64,000 nt of DNA from Paraspadella gotoi (GCA_051294375.1 CM119265.1:15228963-15292962); one strand, 5' to 3'; shown: positions 22,460 through 35,025, numbered from the stretch's first letter. The notes: generated from the letters alone by a model not told the origin. Program-made: numbers and translations.

Positions 22460-24050
22460 ATCGTCTAGGGATCGAACTGAAATATTTGATGAAGAACAAA
22501 AGATTCGAAGCAAAAAAAAAAAAGGGGTGTCTTCGAGGGCTCGAGGCGCTGTCGAACGTTTACGAAGATGGAGAGGATGAGGAATTTAAGAAGAGCGTGA
22601 AAGAAGGAATTAGAACAAATTTGCTAAAAGGGGGAATCTGGGTGGAGGAGCGGGCTAGAAGAAAAAAGCCTAAAAAATTAATAGGAGGAAGTTTAAAAAG
22701 AAGTGATATGTAAAGAACACAACATTTTAAAGAGCAAAAAATCAAGAAAAATCAATTGCTTGCGCCAAAGCGTTGAGCGGCGCTCTTTTTTTTCCTGACT
22801 GACAAACACTCCACTAACTGGAATCGATACCGAAGCAAAAAGACAAAAAAATCTCCTTCCAACCGACGGGAAATGAGCAACAAAGGGCAAAGAAGGTTCG
22901 AGAATCTTCGCTGAGAAAAAAGACTTTGGCTGCCATCTTTGATTCGACGAGCCAAACGGGTTGGCCGGTTGGCAGGCAGAAAAGACAAAAGGCCCTCTAA
23001 CAGCCATCCGCCATCTAGAGGCATAAAAGGCAGAACTTCTTCAAGATTTTTCCCCTTTTGTTTTTTTTTTTTCTTTCTCCGCGCGGAGTCGAAGGAATCT
23101 GTTGAGGCGATGCTAATGGGATGCAATATTCATGAGGGAGGTAAGTCAGAGGGAGGAAAGGGTGATGAGAGGGTGAGTAAACGAGCGTCGCGAGGTCAGG
23201 CGATAGGGTGATCATCGTGATTAAGCGATTAAGGGTTGGGGTCTCGCGGAAGAGGTAGGAGTAGGTTTGCTAGGGAGGTTTTATTTTAATGTTTGTCATA
23301 TTATACAAAAAACGATAAATTTACTCATGGCTCGACGAGAGTCCGGATGCAAGATACTGTAGGACGGTAAACTGCTCGCGGCATCGTCTTCCACAATACG
23401 TAGTTTGTTCATTGAATAAATAAACTAATCATTCTTACATTGATTTTAACAATATCACACGTTTGTAGATAAGAGTAAGCACGATAAAATGTCCAAAGGG
23501 AAAGGTAAAGCATCGCGGTAGGGAAGGCTAACCTTGGTTAGTAACCAAGGACAAGAAAAAAAGGAAAAATCCAGGGATATTGAGTCCCAGAATCGCGGAA
23601 GAAATCCGCCAAAAAAAAAAAGAAGAAGAGAAAGAAAGAGGCGGCCATTTTGAAAAGGAAGCGACGGAGATGAGCGGAGAATCATCTTTCTCATAATCGT
23701 CGACGCAATTAAAGTCTTCCTTTCGTTTTGGTTTTAGCGGCGGCGAGAATTTGCATAAAGACCCCGCGAAAAAACAAACGCCTCCCGGTTTTTAAACAAA
23801 CTATTTTTTTTTGGGGGGGGGTGATATTTTTTTATGACTTCATTCCTTAATTTTTTTTTCCTTTTGGCTAATGATTTTTTTTTTAATATTAAACTGGACG
23901 AAGCTGAAGGAAATTGGGGTTCTAGTTTAAGCCCAAATATTCATGAATATTAATGGTTTCGCTACAAACGTTGCATTTAGGAAAAAAAACTACTCTTTTC
24001 AAGATTGTTCAGTTGTTGCTTACAATGTTAATTTAATTTGTATCATAACA
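22460..24050. other. Stretch without recognisable gene
   Basis: Mixed-composition sequence. AATAAATAAA near 23418 resembles a polyadenylation signal and the area around 23300-23470 has LTR-like AT content, but no paired ends were found. The frames on both strands show no domain. Confidence 0.5.
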
Positions 24051-24054
24051 CAAA

Positions 24055-24574
24055 TTAGGGCCAAACTACGGATTGGTTAAAACCATCTCCACCCGTTTCT
24101 AATGATATAAGAGTATCATTTTTACAACTTTTAGGGGGAAAAAATCGTGTCCATTTTTGTCCATTTTCACTTTCGTCTTCTTGTTTGAATGGCGAGGAAA
24201 GTTGACAAAAATGTTTTACTTTGGATTTCGGTTCTTCTTTATCTTCTTTACCTCTGCGATCACTCGTCACTTTATATGACGGATCACCGAACTTTTCAGA
24301 TTCACCTTTAAGTGAAACTTCCCGCTCGTCTCCGATCTTCGATAAAATAAATAAAAATTTAAAAAAATGCAAAAGAAAGAAAATTGTTTTCGCTCGCGCG
24401 CGTTATTTTTTTCTCTCCGCGCATGCGCGTAAATTTTTTTTTTTTAATGTTTATTTTTAAAAGATGAAAAATCTTGACAAATGATGTTTTCGCTCGAGAT
24501 GATTTCGAGAACGAGGCTTCATCCTCGTCTCCGGACTCAGACTTATTTATCTTCTCGTCTTCGTTTGAATTCAT
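24055..24574 (-). CDS. Candidate small charged-protein gene (hypothetical, two exons)
   Basis: On the minus strand an ATG at 24574 opens an acidic stretch starting MNSNEDEKINKSESGDEDE and rich in Ser and Lys. A second open segment (about 24055-24340) begins IGDEREVSLKGESEKF, remains non-repetitive and charged, and ends with TAA at 24057-24055. A GT (GTCAAG, about 24480) and an AG (before ATCGGAGAC) could join the two in phase 0, but both splice sites are weak. ATTAAA lies a short way downstream on the minus strand. Unlike most frames in this window it is not a repeat translation. No family was recognised, and it may still be chance. Confidence 0.27.
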
Positions 24575-24899
24575 CTTTATTAGGAGCAACAAAGGAAATT
24601 CAATCTCGTTTGCATCGAGGGAGAAAAAAATCGTTTTGTTTGTTTTTTGTTTATTGTTTATCGTTCGAACTCTTCGCGCGTTCGGTAGCGAATAATCTTT
24701 CCGACCTCTCATCGCAAGCTTTTTTGTTTTTCGTCGTTTTGTTTTGTTTTGTTGTTTAGGTTTTTTAAACAGTTTTTATTACCGCAAATTGAATGAAAAC
24801 AAGAGGAGTTTGAGGGAGTGAAGAAGGGGGATGAGAAACAAAGTTAGTTTTCGTTCGAAATGTTGACAAGTTAAAGGTCGTCTGATGAAGGAAGAGTTA

Positions 24900-24901
<2 letters not shown>

Positions 24902-24952
<51 letters not shown>
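24902..24952. repeat. (GA)n tract
   Basis: About 25 uninterrupted GA units. Confidence 0.92.
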
Positions 24953-24954
<2 letters not shown>

Positions 24955-25017
24955 TAAGGATATGTCATTTTTATCTAAAATCTCAAGAATAGCCTGCCCA
25001 TAGGCTGCCCATAGGCT

Positions 25018-25038
25018 NNNNNNNNNNNNNNNNNNNNN
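25018..25038. other. Assembly gap (N)
   Basis: 21 Ns, preceded by a short tandem of AGGCTGCCCAT units. Confidence 0.99.
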
Positions 25039-25263
25039 GATGATGTTGATTAAATAATTGAATAATTTTTTTTATATTGGTTGTATAGAGAGAATAGAAA
25101 TTAGTCTGCTTTGCGTAGTGAAAGTCACGTATGAAAATTCTAATTGTCAATTATGAACAACGTACCACCAGTGAACATTAACTTATAAAAAAAATTAAGT
25201 TTATATTTTTTTAATTTTCGCATTAGGCTATTTATATCCTAAAGTTAATTAAAAAATCCAAAA

Positions 25264-25719
25264 ATTTCAAAATGGACTTTTTCTTAATTTTGATGGCAGA
25301 TTTGAATTCCTCGTCAAAAGTTGATAAAAGAAAATATAACTCATTTAAAAAAATTCTTTCATTACGTAAGTTAGAAATTAAAAAAAACTATATTTAATAT
25401 ACAAAAATTTAATTTGCAGCTTAATATATAGGTTTTTCTAATTTTTGACCAACTTAATGTAAGAATTTTTAAAAAAGAGTGATATTTCTTTGCAACAACT
25501 TTTTATGACGAATCCAAATCTGCAAAAAAATCTGATAAAAAACTTTTTAAAATTTTAAGATTTATAGGGTTAGTACTATATAGAGTATATAAATATAGCC
25601 AACTGCATAAATTGCAAAAATTATAATAACATTTTTTTATACATTAACGTTGTTCAATGTTCATTCCTCACTTTTAGAATTTTAATTTAAGTTAAATTTA
25701 AACTTTTTACTACGCTTTA
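25264..25719. repeat. Dispersed repeat, longer copy
   Basis: The first 40 bases (25264-25303) are identical to 26976-27015, and the last 54 (25666-25719) are identical to 27051-27104. The 336 bases between (25304-25639) are absent from the second copy. The sequence is AT-rich with no coding frame. Confidence 0.85.
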
Positions 25720-25844
25720 GTGGCCATTGTCGATGTAGAGTTTGTAGAGACAGAGTCGTTCGCGTCGTCATTGTATTTAAGAGTTTATTTCGATTTCCGC
25801 GTCGGCGCTCTTTCATTGCCGAGGTTGTTCTTCTTTTTATCTTT

Positions 25845-25869
25845 NNNNNNNNNNNNNNNNNNNNNNNNN
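25845..25869. other. Assembly gap (N)
   Basis: 25 Ns. Confidence 0.99.
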
Positions 25870-26159
25870 AGCCCATTTAAACAATAGTAATAAACACCAT
25901 ACAAAGCGAGTATTTACTAGGGACAAGCTCGCGATCGCACCGCCCTGTTCAGACGGAGACCATGTGTTCCCTAATGCAACTGTTAATATCTTTGGTGATT
26001 TAGAGACGGGGGCGAGATTTATGTTCTTGTTGTGAGACTTGTTAAGCTTGGCATGGCGAAAAGAGATCAAAACGAAACAATCTCAGAATACATTCATACA
26101 GTGACAACGTTCATTTATGGGGGTGGTGCGGCTAAGTGGGCCATCACGATAAAAACGGG

Positions 26160-26360
26160 GGGAAAGAGCGAGAGAGAGAGAGGAGCGAGAGAGCACTGAC
26201 TGAGAGGAAGATGAGAGGAGAGAGAGAGAGAGAGGAGAGAGATGAGAGAGAGAGGAGCAGAGAGAGCATTCGGAGAGAGAAGAAGAGTGGAAAGAGACGA
26301 GGAGGAGAGGGATGAGATGAGAACAAGCAGAGAAGTATCGAGAGCGAGAGCAGAGCAGAC
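26160..26360. repeat. Degenerate (GA)n tract
   Basis: GA-rich with many GC and AT interruptions. A second GA-rich block follows at about 26730-26820, after a GC-rich unique segment (26460-26720) in which no domain was recognised. Confidence 0.8.
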
Positions 26361-26975
26361 GCAGTAAAAAAGAAAGCAGTTGAGACTAAAAGAGTTACAG
26401 TTACTTTACTTCATTATGACCTTAATGTTCATTATTCATAATTAACTATTTTCACTCACCCCTTCCGTGTCTCCCCAGTCCCTTATTGTTGCGCATCCCC
26501 ACCCCCTGCCAAATGTTCCTTGCCATTGCCCCATTGCCCCCTCCAGAGACCTGTACCCCGGAGTTGCCGCAAGCGGTGCACCCCTCAGGGTTCGGGACGC
26601 CAGATTCCGACGACGCGACGCCACGGACCCGACGACGACGCAAGGAAACCGGAGAGTCGACACAAGGGGCACCGTTGCGTCACGTGAGGACGCCGCGGTG
26701 AGAGGGGCGTCGAGAACACGCGCGAGTCAGGTGAGAGAGAAGCAGACAGAGAGAAGATGACCGAGGAGAGAGAGATCGAGACGAGATGAAAGAGAGAGAG
26801 AGAGGAGAGACGAGAGGAGAATGGCATCTTGAGGAGTGATGCAGAGAGGGAGAATTGATTGAACTAAGCTCGGGTAAAGTTAGTTCTTAGAGTGCGCAAC
26901 AGGAGCGAAGTTTTTAATGTCAAAAGAGGCGCCATTCCAAAGAAAAGCTCGGTAAAAAGATAAATTTGAATGAAT

Positions 26976-27104
26976 ATTTCAAAATGGACTTTTTCTTAAT
27001 TTTGATGGCAGATTTATACATTAATGTTCATTAGTACAACGTTGTTCAAACCTCACTTTTAGAATTTTAATTTAAGTTAAATTTAAACTTTTTACTACGC
27101 TTTA
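26976..27104. repeat. Dispersed repeat, shorter copy
   Basis: Same orientation as 25264-25719 with the 336-base interior missing. The two copies flank about 1.26 kb. Confidence 0.85.
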
Positions 27105-27524
27105 ATAGGCAGTAACTATTGAATGTTGTTGATTAAGACCGTTTGCTCAAGTATAATAAAATAACATAAATACTGGTTGAAATAATGTATTTAATTTGTG
27201 AGTTTTATACTTTTTATTCTAAAAAAAAACTGTTTCTTTAATAAAAACTACTCATGGCATCTCGCAACTTTTTCTTATCAACTTCTAGCCCTTCCCGGAC
27301 CGTTCCTCAGGGCCCCAGATATTCTTCCCCCTTTAAGCGAACTCCAAGCCACCACTTGGGTTTCTCTCTTTCAAAGAACATTTTGACGTTTGACGTTCGA
27401 CGTCGAAGCCACCTGCCGCTGACGGCGCTGACAGCATCGACAAAAGAACAGAACAACCAACAGGAAGAACCAAAAAGAAGGGATCGATTGATTGGGTAAA
27501 GAGAAAGGGGAAAGAAGAGAAAGA

Positions 27525-27668
27525 NNNNNNNNNNNNNNNNNNNNNNNNNNNNNNNNNNNNNNNNNNNNNNNNNNNNNNNNNNNNNNNNNNNNNNNNNNNN
27601 NNNNNNNNNNNNNNNNNNNNNNNNNNNNNNNNNNNNNNNNNNNNNNNNNNNNNNNNNNNNNNNNNNNN
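27525..27668. other. Assembly gap (N)
   Basis: 144 Ns next to a GA-rich end. Confidence 0.99.
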
Positions 27669-27997
27669 ATAAAGAAATAAATTATTAATGAAGTAATAAT
27701 GAATAATTTAACCAATAAAACTGTTTCACAGAATCCCAGAGTCGACTCCAATCCAATACTCAAGTCTGTTTTCAATAAAATAAAAAAAAAAATTCACGGA
27801 AACTTGGAACAAAATCAAATTTAAAAACTCGACGTCTCGTTGACTTTTGCCAAGAGGATACCTTTTGTTTTGAAAGGAGGGAGCGAAAGAGAAGAGGGAA
27901 AACAGTTTTGTATCCAAACCGAAGTTAAATATTAAGGGGAAAGATTAAATGGATCATGACAAAGAGGTTTTCGAAAAAAAAACGATAATTGGCAGAG

Positions 27998-28057
27998 TGG
28001 TGGTTAAGTACTTGGTAGTCATTTCAATGGTGGTTAAGTACTTGGTTGTCATTTCAA
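27998..28057. repeat. 30-bp tandem duplication
   Basis: Two adjacent units starting TGGTGGTTAAGTACTTGG, differing by one or two bases. Confidence 0.88.
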
Positions 28058-28147
28058 ATCGAGATATAACTGATTGGTGAGCGAACGCGTTGTGAAACGG
28101 ATCTTTGTGAAAGAATATTGCGTGAAGACGAAAAGGGAGAAAAGAAA

Positions 28148-28840
28148 NNNNNNNNNNNNNNNNNNNNNNNNNNNNNNNNNNNNNNNNNNNNNNNNNNNNN
28201 NNNNNNNNNNNNNNNNNNNNNNNNNNNNNNNNNNNNNNNNNNNNNNNNNNNNNNNNNNNNNNNNNNNNNNNNNNNNNNNNNNNNNNNNNNNNNNNNNNNN
28301 NNNNNNNNNNNNNNNNNNNNNNNNNNNNNNNNNNNNNNNNNNNNNNNNNNNNNNNNNNNNNNNNNNNNNNNNNNNNNNNNNNNNNNNNNNNNNNNNNNNN
28401 NNNNNNNNNNNNNNNNNNNNNNNNNNNNNNNNNNNNNNNNNNNNNNNNNNNNNNNNNNNNNNNNNNNNNNNNNNNNNNNNNNNNNNNNNNNNNNNNNNNN
28501 NNNNNNNNNNNNNNNNNNNNNNNNNNNNNNNNNNNNNNNNNNNNNNNNNNNNNNNNNNNNNNNNNNNNNNNNNNNNNNNNNNNNNNNNNNNNNNNNNNNN
28601 NNNNNNNNNNNNNNNNNNNNNNNNNNNNNNNNNNNNNNNNNNNNNNNNNNNNNNNNNNNNNNNNNNNNNNNNNNNNNNNNNNNNNNNNNNNNNNNNNNNN
28701 NNNNNNNNNNNNNNNNNNNNNNNNNNNNNNNNNNNNNNNNNNNNNNNNNNNNNNNNNNNNNNNNNNNNNNNNNNNNNNNNNNNNNNNNNNNNNNNNNNNN
28801 NNNNNNNNNNNNNNNNNNNNNNNNNNNNNNNNNNNNNNNN
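28148..28840. other. Assembly gap (N)
   Basis: 693 Ns, the largest gap. Any open frame running through it is meaningless. Confidence 0.99.
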
Positions 28841-28885
28841 TGTTAGTCTAAATTTTTGTAAAGGAATCGAAAAAGAAAACTACTC

Positions 28886-28889
<4 letters not shown>

Positions 28890-28940
<51 letters not shown>
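28890..28940. repeat. (CT)n tract
   Basis: CT repeats with one TT interruption. Confidence 0.88.
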
Positions 28941-28999
28941 CGCTCCTGTCGTCTCGATAAAGGGAGAAATCACTATAAGAGGCCTCGTTTCCGCTTTGT

Positions 29000-30470
29000 C
29001 GGTTTGTTCTCTTTTCTGAAAATTTAATAATAGATTTGAAGAGCCGAAAACGCGAATTAGGCGTCAAAAAAAAACATCTTGACAAAGAAAAAAAAACCAC
29101 AACTTTTTTTCTCATTTTTTCTCTCCCCAAATTTTCTTTTTTCGGCTTCCAAATTTTCGCGCGGTCGCCTTTGAAAGGAAAGGCCTCGTTAAAGGCGTTT
29201 ATTGAGTTTCCTTTTTTTTTGCGATTTTATTTACAGACGTTTCGGGCAGACTCTTTGGATTTGGTCCACGTTGACTTTTTCCAAAGCAGTTTTGGATTAT
29301 TGTCATGCTTTAAAAATATTCCAATAAATTGTGAAAGGAGACCCGGTGCCCGCCTTCTCTCTCTTCTCTCATATTCTTTCTTTCTCTCTCTTTATCCCTC
29401 ATTCCATCTTTCATTCCCTTTTCTTCTTTGCCATTTTTGTTTCTTTTTTCCTCAACGTCGACGTCGTTGTTGTTGCCGTCGTCGTCGTCGTCGGAATGTT
29501 CGGCCATCTTGTACTAAACGAGGTGATGACGTTAATATTTTATTTTAATCTTTTTTTTTCTTATCGGCCCCGCCTTGGAGAGAAGGGAAAATGATTTGTA
29601 TTAGCGCTTTTAACCCTGTCATTCGTCCGAGACACAAAAGCAATTGTACATATGAAAGTTACAAAATTGTCGATGGCGTATTTCTTTTTAGATTTAAAAA
29701 TAACTATTATTCATGATTTTATTTATTTGTTAAAATATTTTTGTGTTAAATATTTAAATATTATTTATCTGTTTGGGATGGGGACGTTAGTGTTGTCTTC
29801 AGGAAATAGAGGGTGCATCAACACAACACAAAGTTTGATTACTTTTTGTTCCAGTTTTGTAATTGTACATCATTCCTGTTGGAAAATCATAAATGAGAAA
29901 CTCATAATATCTTAAAGGCCGAACAAAAATGGGGGAATGGATAATTTTTTGGGGGATTAAGGTTATATTGTATTATATTGTTTTTATCATAATGATAAGA
30001 CTACCTTGTAAAATTGTATGTTCTGATAGGGAAACATACTGGGGAAAGTTTTATAGGGGCACCCTTATATTTCGAATGTAATTTTAAAGTATATGTTAAA
30101 ATATTTGTTATATTATATTTTTACATTATATACGATTGTAAAGTATAAATTAATTTTATGTGCAACCTTCACCGAATCCTCTCCCTTTCTTCTCTCCTTT
30201 TCAATTTCATTACTCTTCTCATCCGAGTTGTTTTTTTTCTCCTTCAATCGGTTCTTCTCTTCCTCTTCCCGTCCCCCCGGGCGCTGATGACGATGACCTT
30301 ACCCAATTCATTTCCTCACCTTTTTTTTGTTTTGGGCTTGGGATTAGGAGGAGGAAGAGGAAGAGGAGGAAGAAGAAGGATCCATCTCCAAAGCGGGAAG
30401 GATTCCATCGACGTTCTGTTTACTGTCCTTGAAAGAGAGAATTAGAAATTGAAGTAGTACAAGATAATAC
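29000..30470. other. AT-rich stretch without recognisable gene
   Basis: Poly-T runs, a short GTC cluster near 29460-29495 and AT-rich sequence from 29640 to 30150. Open frames on both strands are short and Phe/Leu/Ile-rich, with no domain. Confidence 0.5.
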
Positions 30471-30482
30471 CAGGAAGAAGAT

Positions 30483-30485
<3 letters not shown>

Positions 30486-30527
<42 letters not shown>

Positions 30528-30560
30528 AGAGGAAGAGAAGAGAAAGAGAGAGAGAGATAG
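30486..30560. repeat. (GA)n tract
   Basis: Nearly pure GA to about 30521, then AGAG with GAA interruptions. Confidence 0.88.
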
Positions 30561-31505
30561 TGTTTCTAAATAGAAGGCTTTTCTGGGAAATCGAAAGTTT
30601 TTTTAAAGATCTCTTTTCTTTCTTAAGATAACGTATATATTGTTTAGGAATCGTTTTATTGTTTGCCACGTTCTATATAATGGTAATCAACAATTGTTCA
30701 TTTTTTAGAAGCCAGCAATAGCGAAAAGAAGTTGAATAATTTATCGGCAGCTCTGCCACCTGGCTCTGAATCGGCATTTGGTTGTCGAATAAAAAAAAAT
30801 CAAAGAAAGCGCTGTAAGAATAATCACGGGCGGAGGAAAAAGAAAAAAAAAAGGAAATAAACCGTGAAAATCTGTAAAAAAAAGAAAAAAAAGGGTGAGC
30901 GACTCGAATTTTGCCTCAAAAAAATTATTCTCAATATTTGATATCATCAAATGAATCTGCGGCAAAGAAGGACGTTTGATTATATCGTTTTTGCGATAAA
31001 TGCGATATTCCTTTAGATTTTCTCCCCATGTTTTTTCTCTTTCAGTTAAAATTCGATCGGTCGGGATTTTTGTTACTACGATTGTATATAGCTTATATCA
31101 ATTTATGTTACATCTAATGAGCAAATCAGAGTTCGATAAAGCAAAGATGAATGATACGCCACTTTGTAACATACTGAATAGTAATTTCTTGTCAAAAAGA
31201 ACCGATGCCTGTATGAAATTATACTAAAAATGTTTCATATCCATTAAATTGAGTTAAATTTATAAAAAAATTAATGTAAGACATATAGGCTTTCGAGACT
31301 TGAGAGAGCAGATGAAATATTAAGGAAAGGAAAAAAGGTTTTGCCATTAAAAGCAGGCGACTTTGAACGGAGATGAAGTTTCCTTGTTAAACTAAAAAAA
31401 AAAATAGAAACTGCAATTTGTTACAATGACTGTCACGGGCACTTTGGAAACAGATGTTTCTTCACCTCATCCCCTCCCCTTTCTATTTTTCTATCTTTCT
31501 TTCTT

Positions 31506-31641
<136 letters not shown>

Positions 31642-31897
31642 TCCCTCTCAATCTCACTCACACACATGCCACCGCCTTTTTAGCGAGCAAGACGGATTTG
31701 CATATCCCAGCGGAACGCGCGGTCTTTTTCTTGACGCACCCGATCCTCAACCTCCTCGGCGTCCCTCGCCCCCCGCAGGTGCCACCTGTAGTCGTCGGCG
31801 TCGTCGTCGAACGGCATCTGTCATCGCCGCTCGAGAATCAAAAGCATCTCCCGTTCGATCGACGACTTTGAAAGAGAGTAGTTAGGACGGAGACGCC

Positions 31898-31899
<2 letters not shown>

Positions 31900-31970
<71 letters not shown>

Positions 31971-32010
31971 AGAGAGAAGAGGAGAGAGAAGAAGAGGAGA
32001 GAAGAGAGAG
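31900..32010. repeat. (GA)n tract opposed to the CT tract upstream
   Basis: GA repeats with GGAG and GAAG interruptions. Confidence 0.9.
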
Positions 32011-32329
32011 AAGAGAAATGTTGAAAAAAAATATAATGGATGGCGAAAAAGTCGGGGATTCTAAAATTTAAAAAAATCCAACCTTTTGTTCTCGCTTTAG
32101 TGTTTACATTAAACGTGGTCTATTGGTTTTCAATACGGGCGGGGCGGACGGACCCACCAAAGGGGCGACGCCAGACGAAGCCCGATGGGAGGGCATGGAA
32201 AGGTGGATAGGTGGAAAATGGGATGGAAAAAGATGGTGTATAACTGAATCAGAAATTGAAGGTGGTTGTTGAATAAACGTTGAACGATTGTCCGTCGGAG
32301 CAAAGACGTTAGTGAAAGGGTGGATATGT

Positions 32330-32480
32330 GGATAAGGGGTTAAGTGGGCTGAAGACTACTATCCGTAACTTCTGCGCCGCCTCAGCAGCCATGGTACGGG
32401 TCCTGGGTTTGGAACCAGGCTTGAGAGGGTTCCACGCCCAAAAGGCGGTTGACGGCCGTCCTCACGCTTCCCTCAGGCTA
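32330..32480 (-). mobile_element. Possible SINE body downstream of the tRNA-like head
   Basis: Sequence 3' of the tRNA-like unit on the minus strand. It is GC-richer than its surroundings and includes a CCTGG...CCAGG inverted repeat near 32400-32420. No poly-A tail or target-site duplication was identified, so the boundary is arbitrary. Confidence 0.3.
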
Positions 32481-32555
32481 GTTACCGGGTTGGGATTGAA
32501 TCCGGTTCCTAAAAGTCATGAGCTGATGGCTTTACTCAATGAGCCACCGGGTCAC
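32481..32555 (-). mobile_element. tRNA-like SINE head (CAT anticodon position)
   Basis: The minus strand gives a 75-base tRNA-length unit. Its ends GTGACC and GGTAAC pair in five of six positions. An A-box-like TGGCTCATTGAG (32535-32546) and a B-box-like GATTCAATCCC (32492-32502, minus strand) are properly ordered. A seven-base loop CTCATGA holds CAT at the anticodon position, but the anticodon stem and T-stem are poor, so a functional tRNA is unlikely. This is what a tRNA-derived SINE promoter region looks like. Confidence 0.5.
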
Positions 32556-32984
32556 AACAGAAGAAGTCTTGCTTATAGGCGGGGTGAACTTAGGCAATGC
32601 CCGACTACAGATATAGCGTTTAAAAAAAGATGATGGTCAGTCGTTTGATAGTTGTTGGAGCAGGCATTGATGTAAAAAAGCGGGGAGTGGTTAAAGGCGA
32701 CGGGAGTGTTTTGGGATCATCGTCCTGTGGTGATGGAAAGACGATTATAGGTATTAATAGAAGTAAAACGGAGGGTGGATAAAAATGAGCGAGGGACGTT
32801 GAACAGATAGGGCGGCTGAAGGAGGAGTAAATAAGAGGCGTCATCGAGCGGAGATCGGGTAGGGAGGGCGTCGGCTGTGGCTACGGCGGCGGCGGCGGGA
32901 AAGCGCGGGAAATATTCTCACTCACACAAAGTAGTCGCTATTAAAATGATGGGGAAAAAAAGAAAAAGGAAGAAAGAAAAAAGA

Positions 32985-33075
32985 AGAACGAAAGAACGAA
33001 CGAACGAACGAACGAACGAACGAACGAACGAACGAACGAACGAACGAACGAACGAACGAACGAACGAACGAACGA
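32985..33075. repeat. (GAAC)n tetranucleotide tract
   Basis: About 20 units of GAAC. The Arg-Thr-Asn-Glu frame through it is a repeat translation. Confidence 0.95.
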
Positions 33076-33362
33076 ACTAACAAAAGAACGAAAGAACGAA
33101 AAAGAGTAAATAAGAAAAATATGAAAGAATAAAGGGGGACGAAATAAATGAGATGAAAGGTAAAGCAGAGAAATGGATGAAAATAAATATCTTTCAAAAG
33201 GGAAAAAAGTAAAATAATATGAATATAAAGACAGGATCAATTAGTGAAAGAACATAGTAAAAATTAAAAATAGTAAAAAAAAAATCTAAAAAGAATAGAA
33301 AACAGGTGAGGGAGAAGTCGCTTTCCTTAAGTTAAAGAAATTATAACCGAACTCGATCTCTT

Positions 33363-33388
33363 CATCAATCAATCAATCAATCAATCAT
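33363..33388. repeat. (AATC)n tract
   Basis: Six ATCA/AATC units. Confidence 0.85.
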
Positions 33389-33674
33389 TCAAATCGGAGA
33401 AAAAAAGACACAAATGAAAAAAAGAATCGACGAATCGATAAATCACACGAATGGAAAAAAAAATGTGGAAAAAAATATTGAAACTCGTTTACGAATCAAA
33501 ACGATTTTTTTTTCTGTTTCTTTTTTCTAAAAGCAAAAGAAGAAAAAAAAATTTAAAAAACGCGACACAAAAAAAAAGTCGGAATGAAGAATGGGCCAGA
33601 GGGAAAAAAAGCGCTAAGAATAGCTGAAGCCAAGTATAATCTGTCTGTCTAAAGAGACAAAAAAAGAAAATTGA

Positions 33675-33682
33675 TGACGTCA
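33675..33682. promoter_or_regulatory. Perfect CRE octamer
   Basis: TGACGTCA inside the 12-bp palindrome GATGACGTCATC. It is isolated, with no TATA box or gene nearby, so it could be chance. Confidence 0.3.
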
Positions 33683-34807
33683 TCAAAAAAAAAAAAAAAA
33701 TACAAAAGTGACATCGAATTTGTAAGTTCCGGGACGGAAAGCAAATGGGCATTGTTGCCATAGTTGCCATCCTTGTTGTGAGAGAGAATATGGTTGTCCT
33801 TGTTGCACGAATTTCTTGAAAATGACGAGAGTTACAGAAGCAACAGCAAATTTGTACATTCATATAAACGTAAAACGCCCAATGAAGGAAAATAAACGCT
33901 TCTTATTTCTCTAATTTATTATTTTCCGCCGCCTTTTATCCCCTTATTTTTCCCGACGTGGGCCTCCTCATTTTTTTTGGCTTCTTTTGTTTTGATGTTT
34001 TTGGGCTTTTTTTTTTCCGCCATTTTGTTTCTTTTCGCGTTTTGCGTCCTCGTGTCGCCGCCTTACGTCACTAACTCAAATCGAATCACAACATGTCACG
34101 CGAGGGCGCAGCCATGCGGAAAACACATTTTTCTGATTCTATTAGGGACGAAGAAAGACGAGGACGACGAAGAGAACGACCAAAATAACAACATTGACGA
34201 GCGAGTTGTTGGACGCTTCGCCTTTACTCTCGACGTCGGGCCGTCGGAAATCGCGGTTCAAGGGACGGAAATCTGTAAGAGCTTTACGCGGATTTTATGG
34301 CAACAGCCGGGTTACCTGTGATGCCTTGAGGGCTTCCGACCCTCAGTGACGCATCCAGTCACTGGCGCGCTTACCCTAGGACGGTCTCGCTTTGCCAACG
34401 CAGAGGGAAGTCGTTAGGACTGAGGAATGTGGATGGAACACAATGCCTGGGATTGTGCGTTCCCCCTCTGAGCCAATGGATTTGGGTGAACGATGGTGGA
34501 CGTGAGGCGGTGTGAATATACCGCCACAAGTTATTGGATATAAGGTCCTTCTGTCCAGAGTAGTCAGCTCGGCGTCTTCTTGTCGTCGGAATCAAAATGG
34601 GTCACGGAGTGACTATGAGGCCGCCGGTCACAAAAAAGCTAGAGAGAGAACGACAGTCATGACGACATGCATCAGCATCATCATCATCTTCATCATCATC
34701 GTCACCTTATTCCCAACGAAGATGGTTTGGGTGAGCCAAGGAAACGTCATGAAAATTTAATCGATGCGGTTGTAAGGAAAACTTGGCGCCCGTCTAACTC
34801 CAATGGG

Positions 34808-34821
34808 AGGAGAGAGAGAGG

Positions 34822-34875
<54 letters not shown>

Positions 34876-34905
34876 GAGAGAGAAGAGAGAGAGAGGAGAG
34901 AGAGA
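34808..34905. repeat. (GA)n tract
   Basis: GA repeats with G and AAG interruptions. Confidence 0.9.
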
Positions 34906-35025
34906 TGAGATTTTTTAGCGCCCCTCTATTGCACGGTTAAAGGACTGATTCCCCTACGAACCAGAAAATCTCCTTTGCGGATGAAAAATTGCTCTATTGA
35001 TGCCAAGATGGTGACTACGACGAGC

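Noticed and set aside
23285-23465. Possible solo LTR (TG...CA ends, AATAAATAAA)
   Set aside because: No convincing terminal inverted repeat, no target-site duplication and no second copy in the window.
27254-27499. 81-codon open frame starting MASRNFF on the plus strand
   Set aside because: Runs into GA-rich sequence and a gap; no domain; considered as a gag start, but no LTR or primer binding site was found nearby.
28074-29027. Open frames of 240-320 codons crossing N gaps (also 11756-12706 and others at the right-arm gaps)
   Set aside because: Almost all codons are Ns; openness is an artefact of undefined sequence.
34440-34530. Second tRNA-like SINE head on the minus strand
   Set aside because: TGGCTCAG resembles an A box, but no proper B box or paired ends were found.
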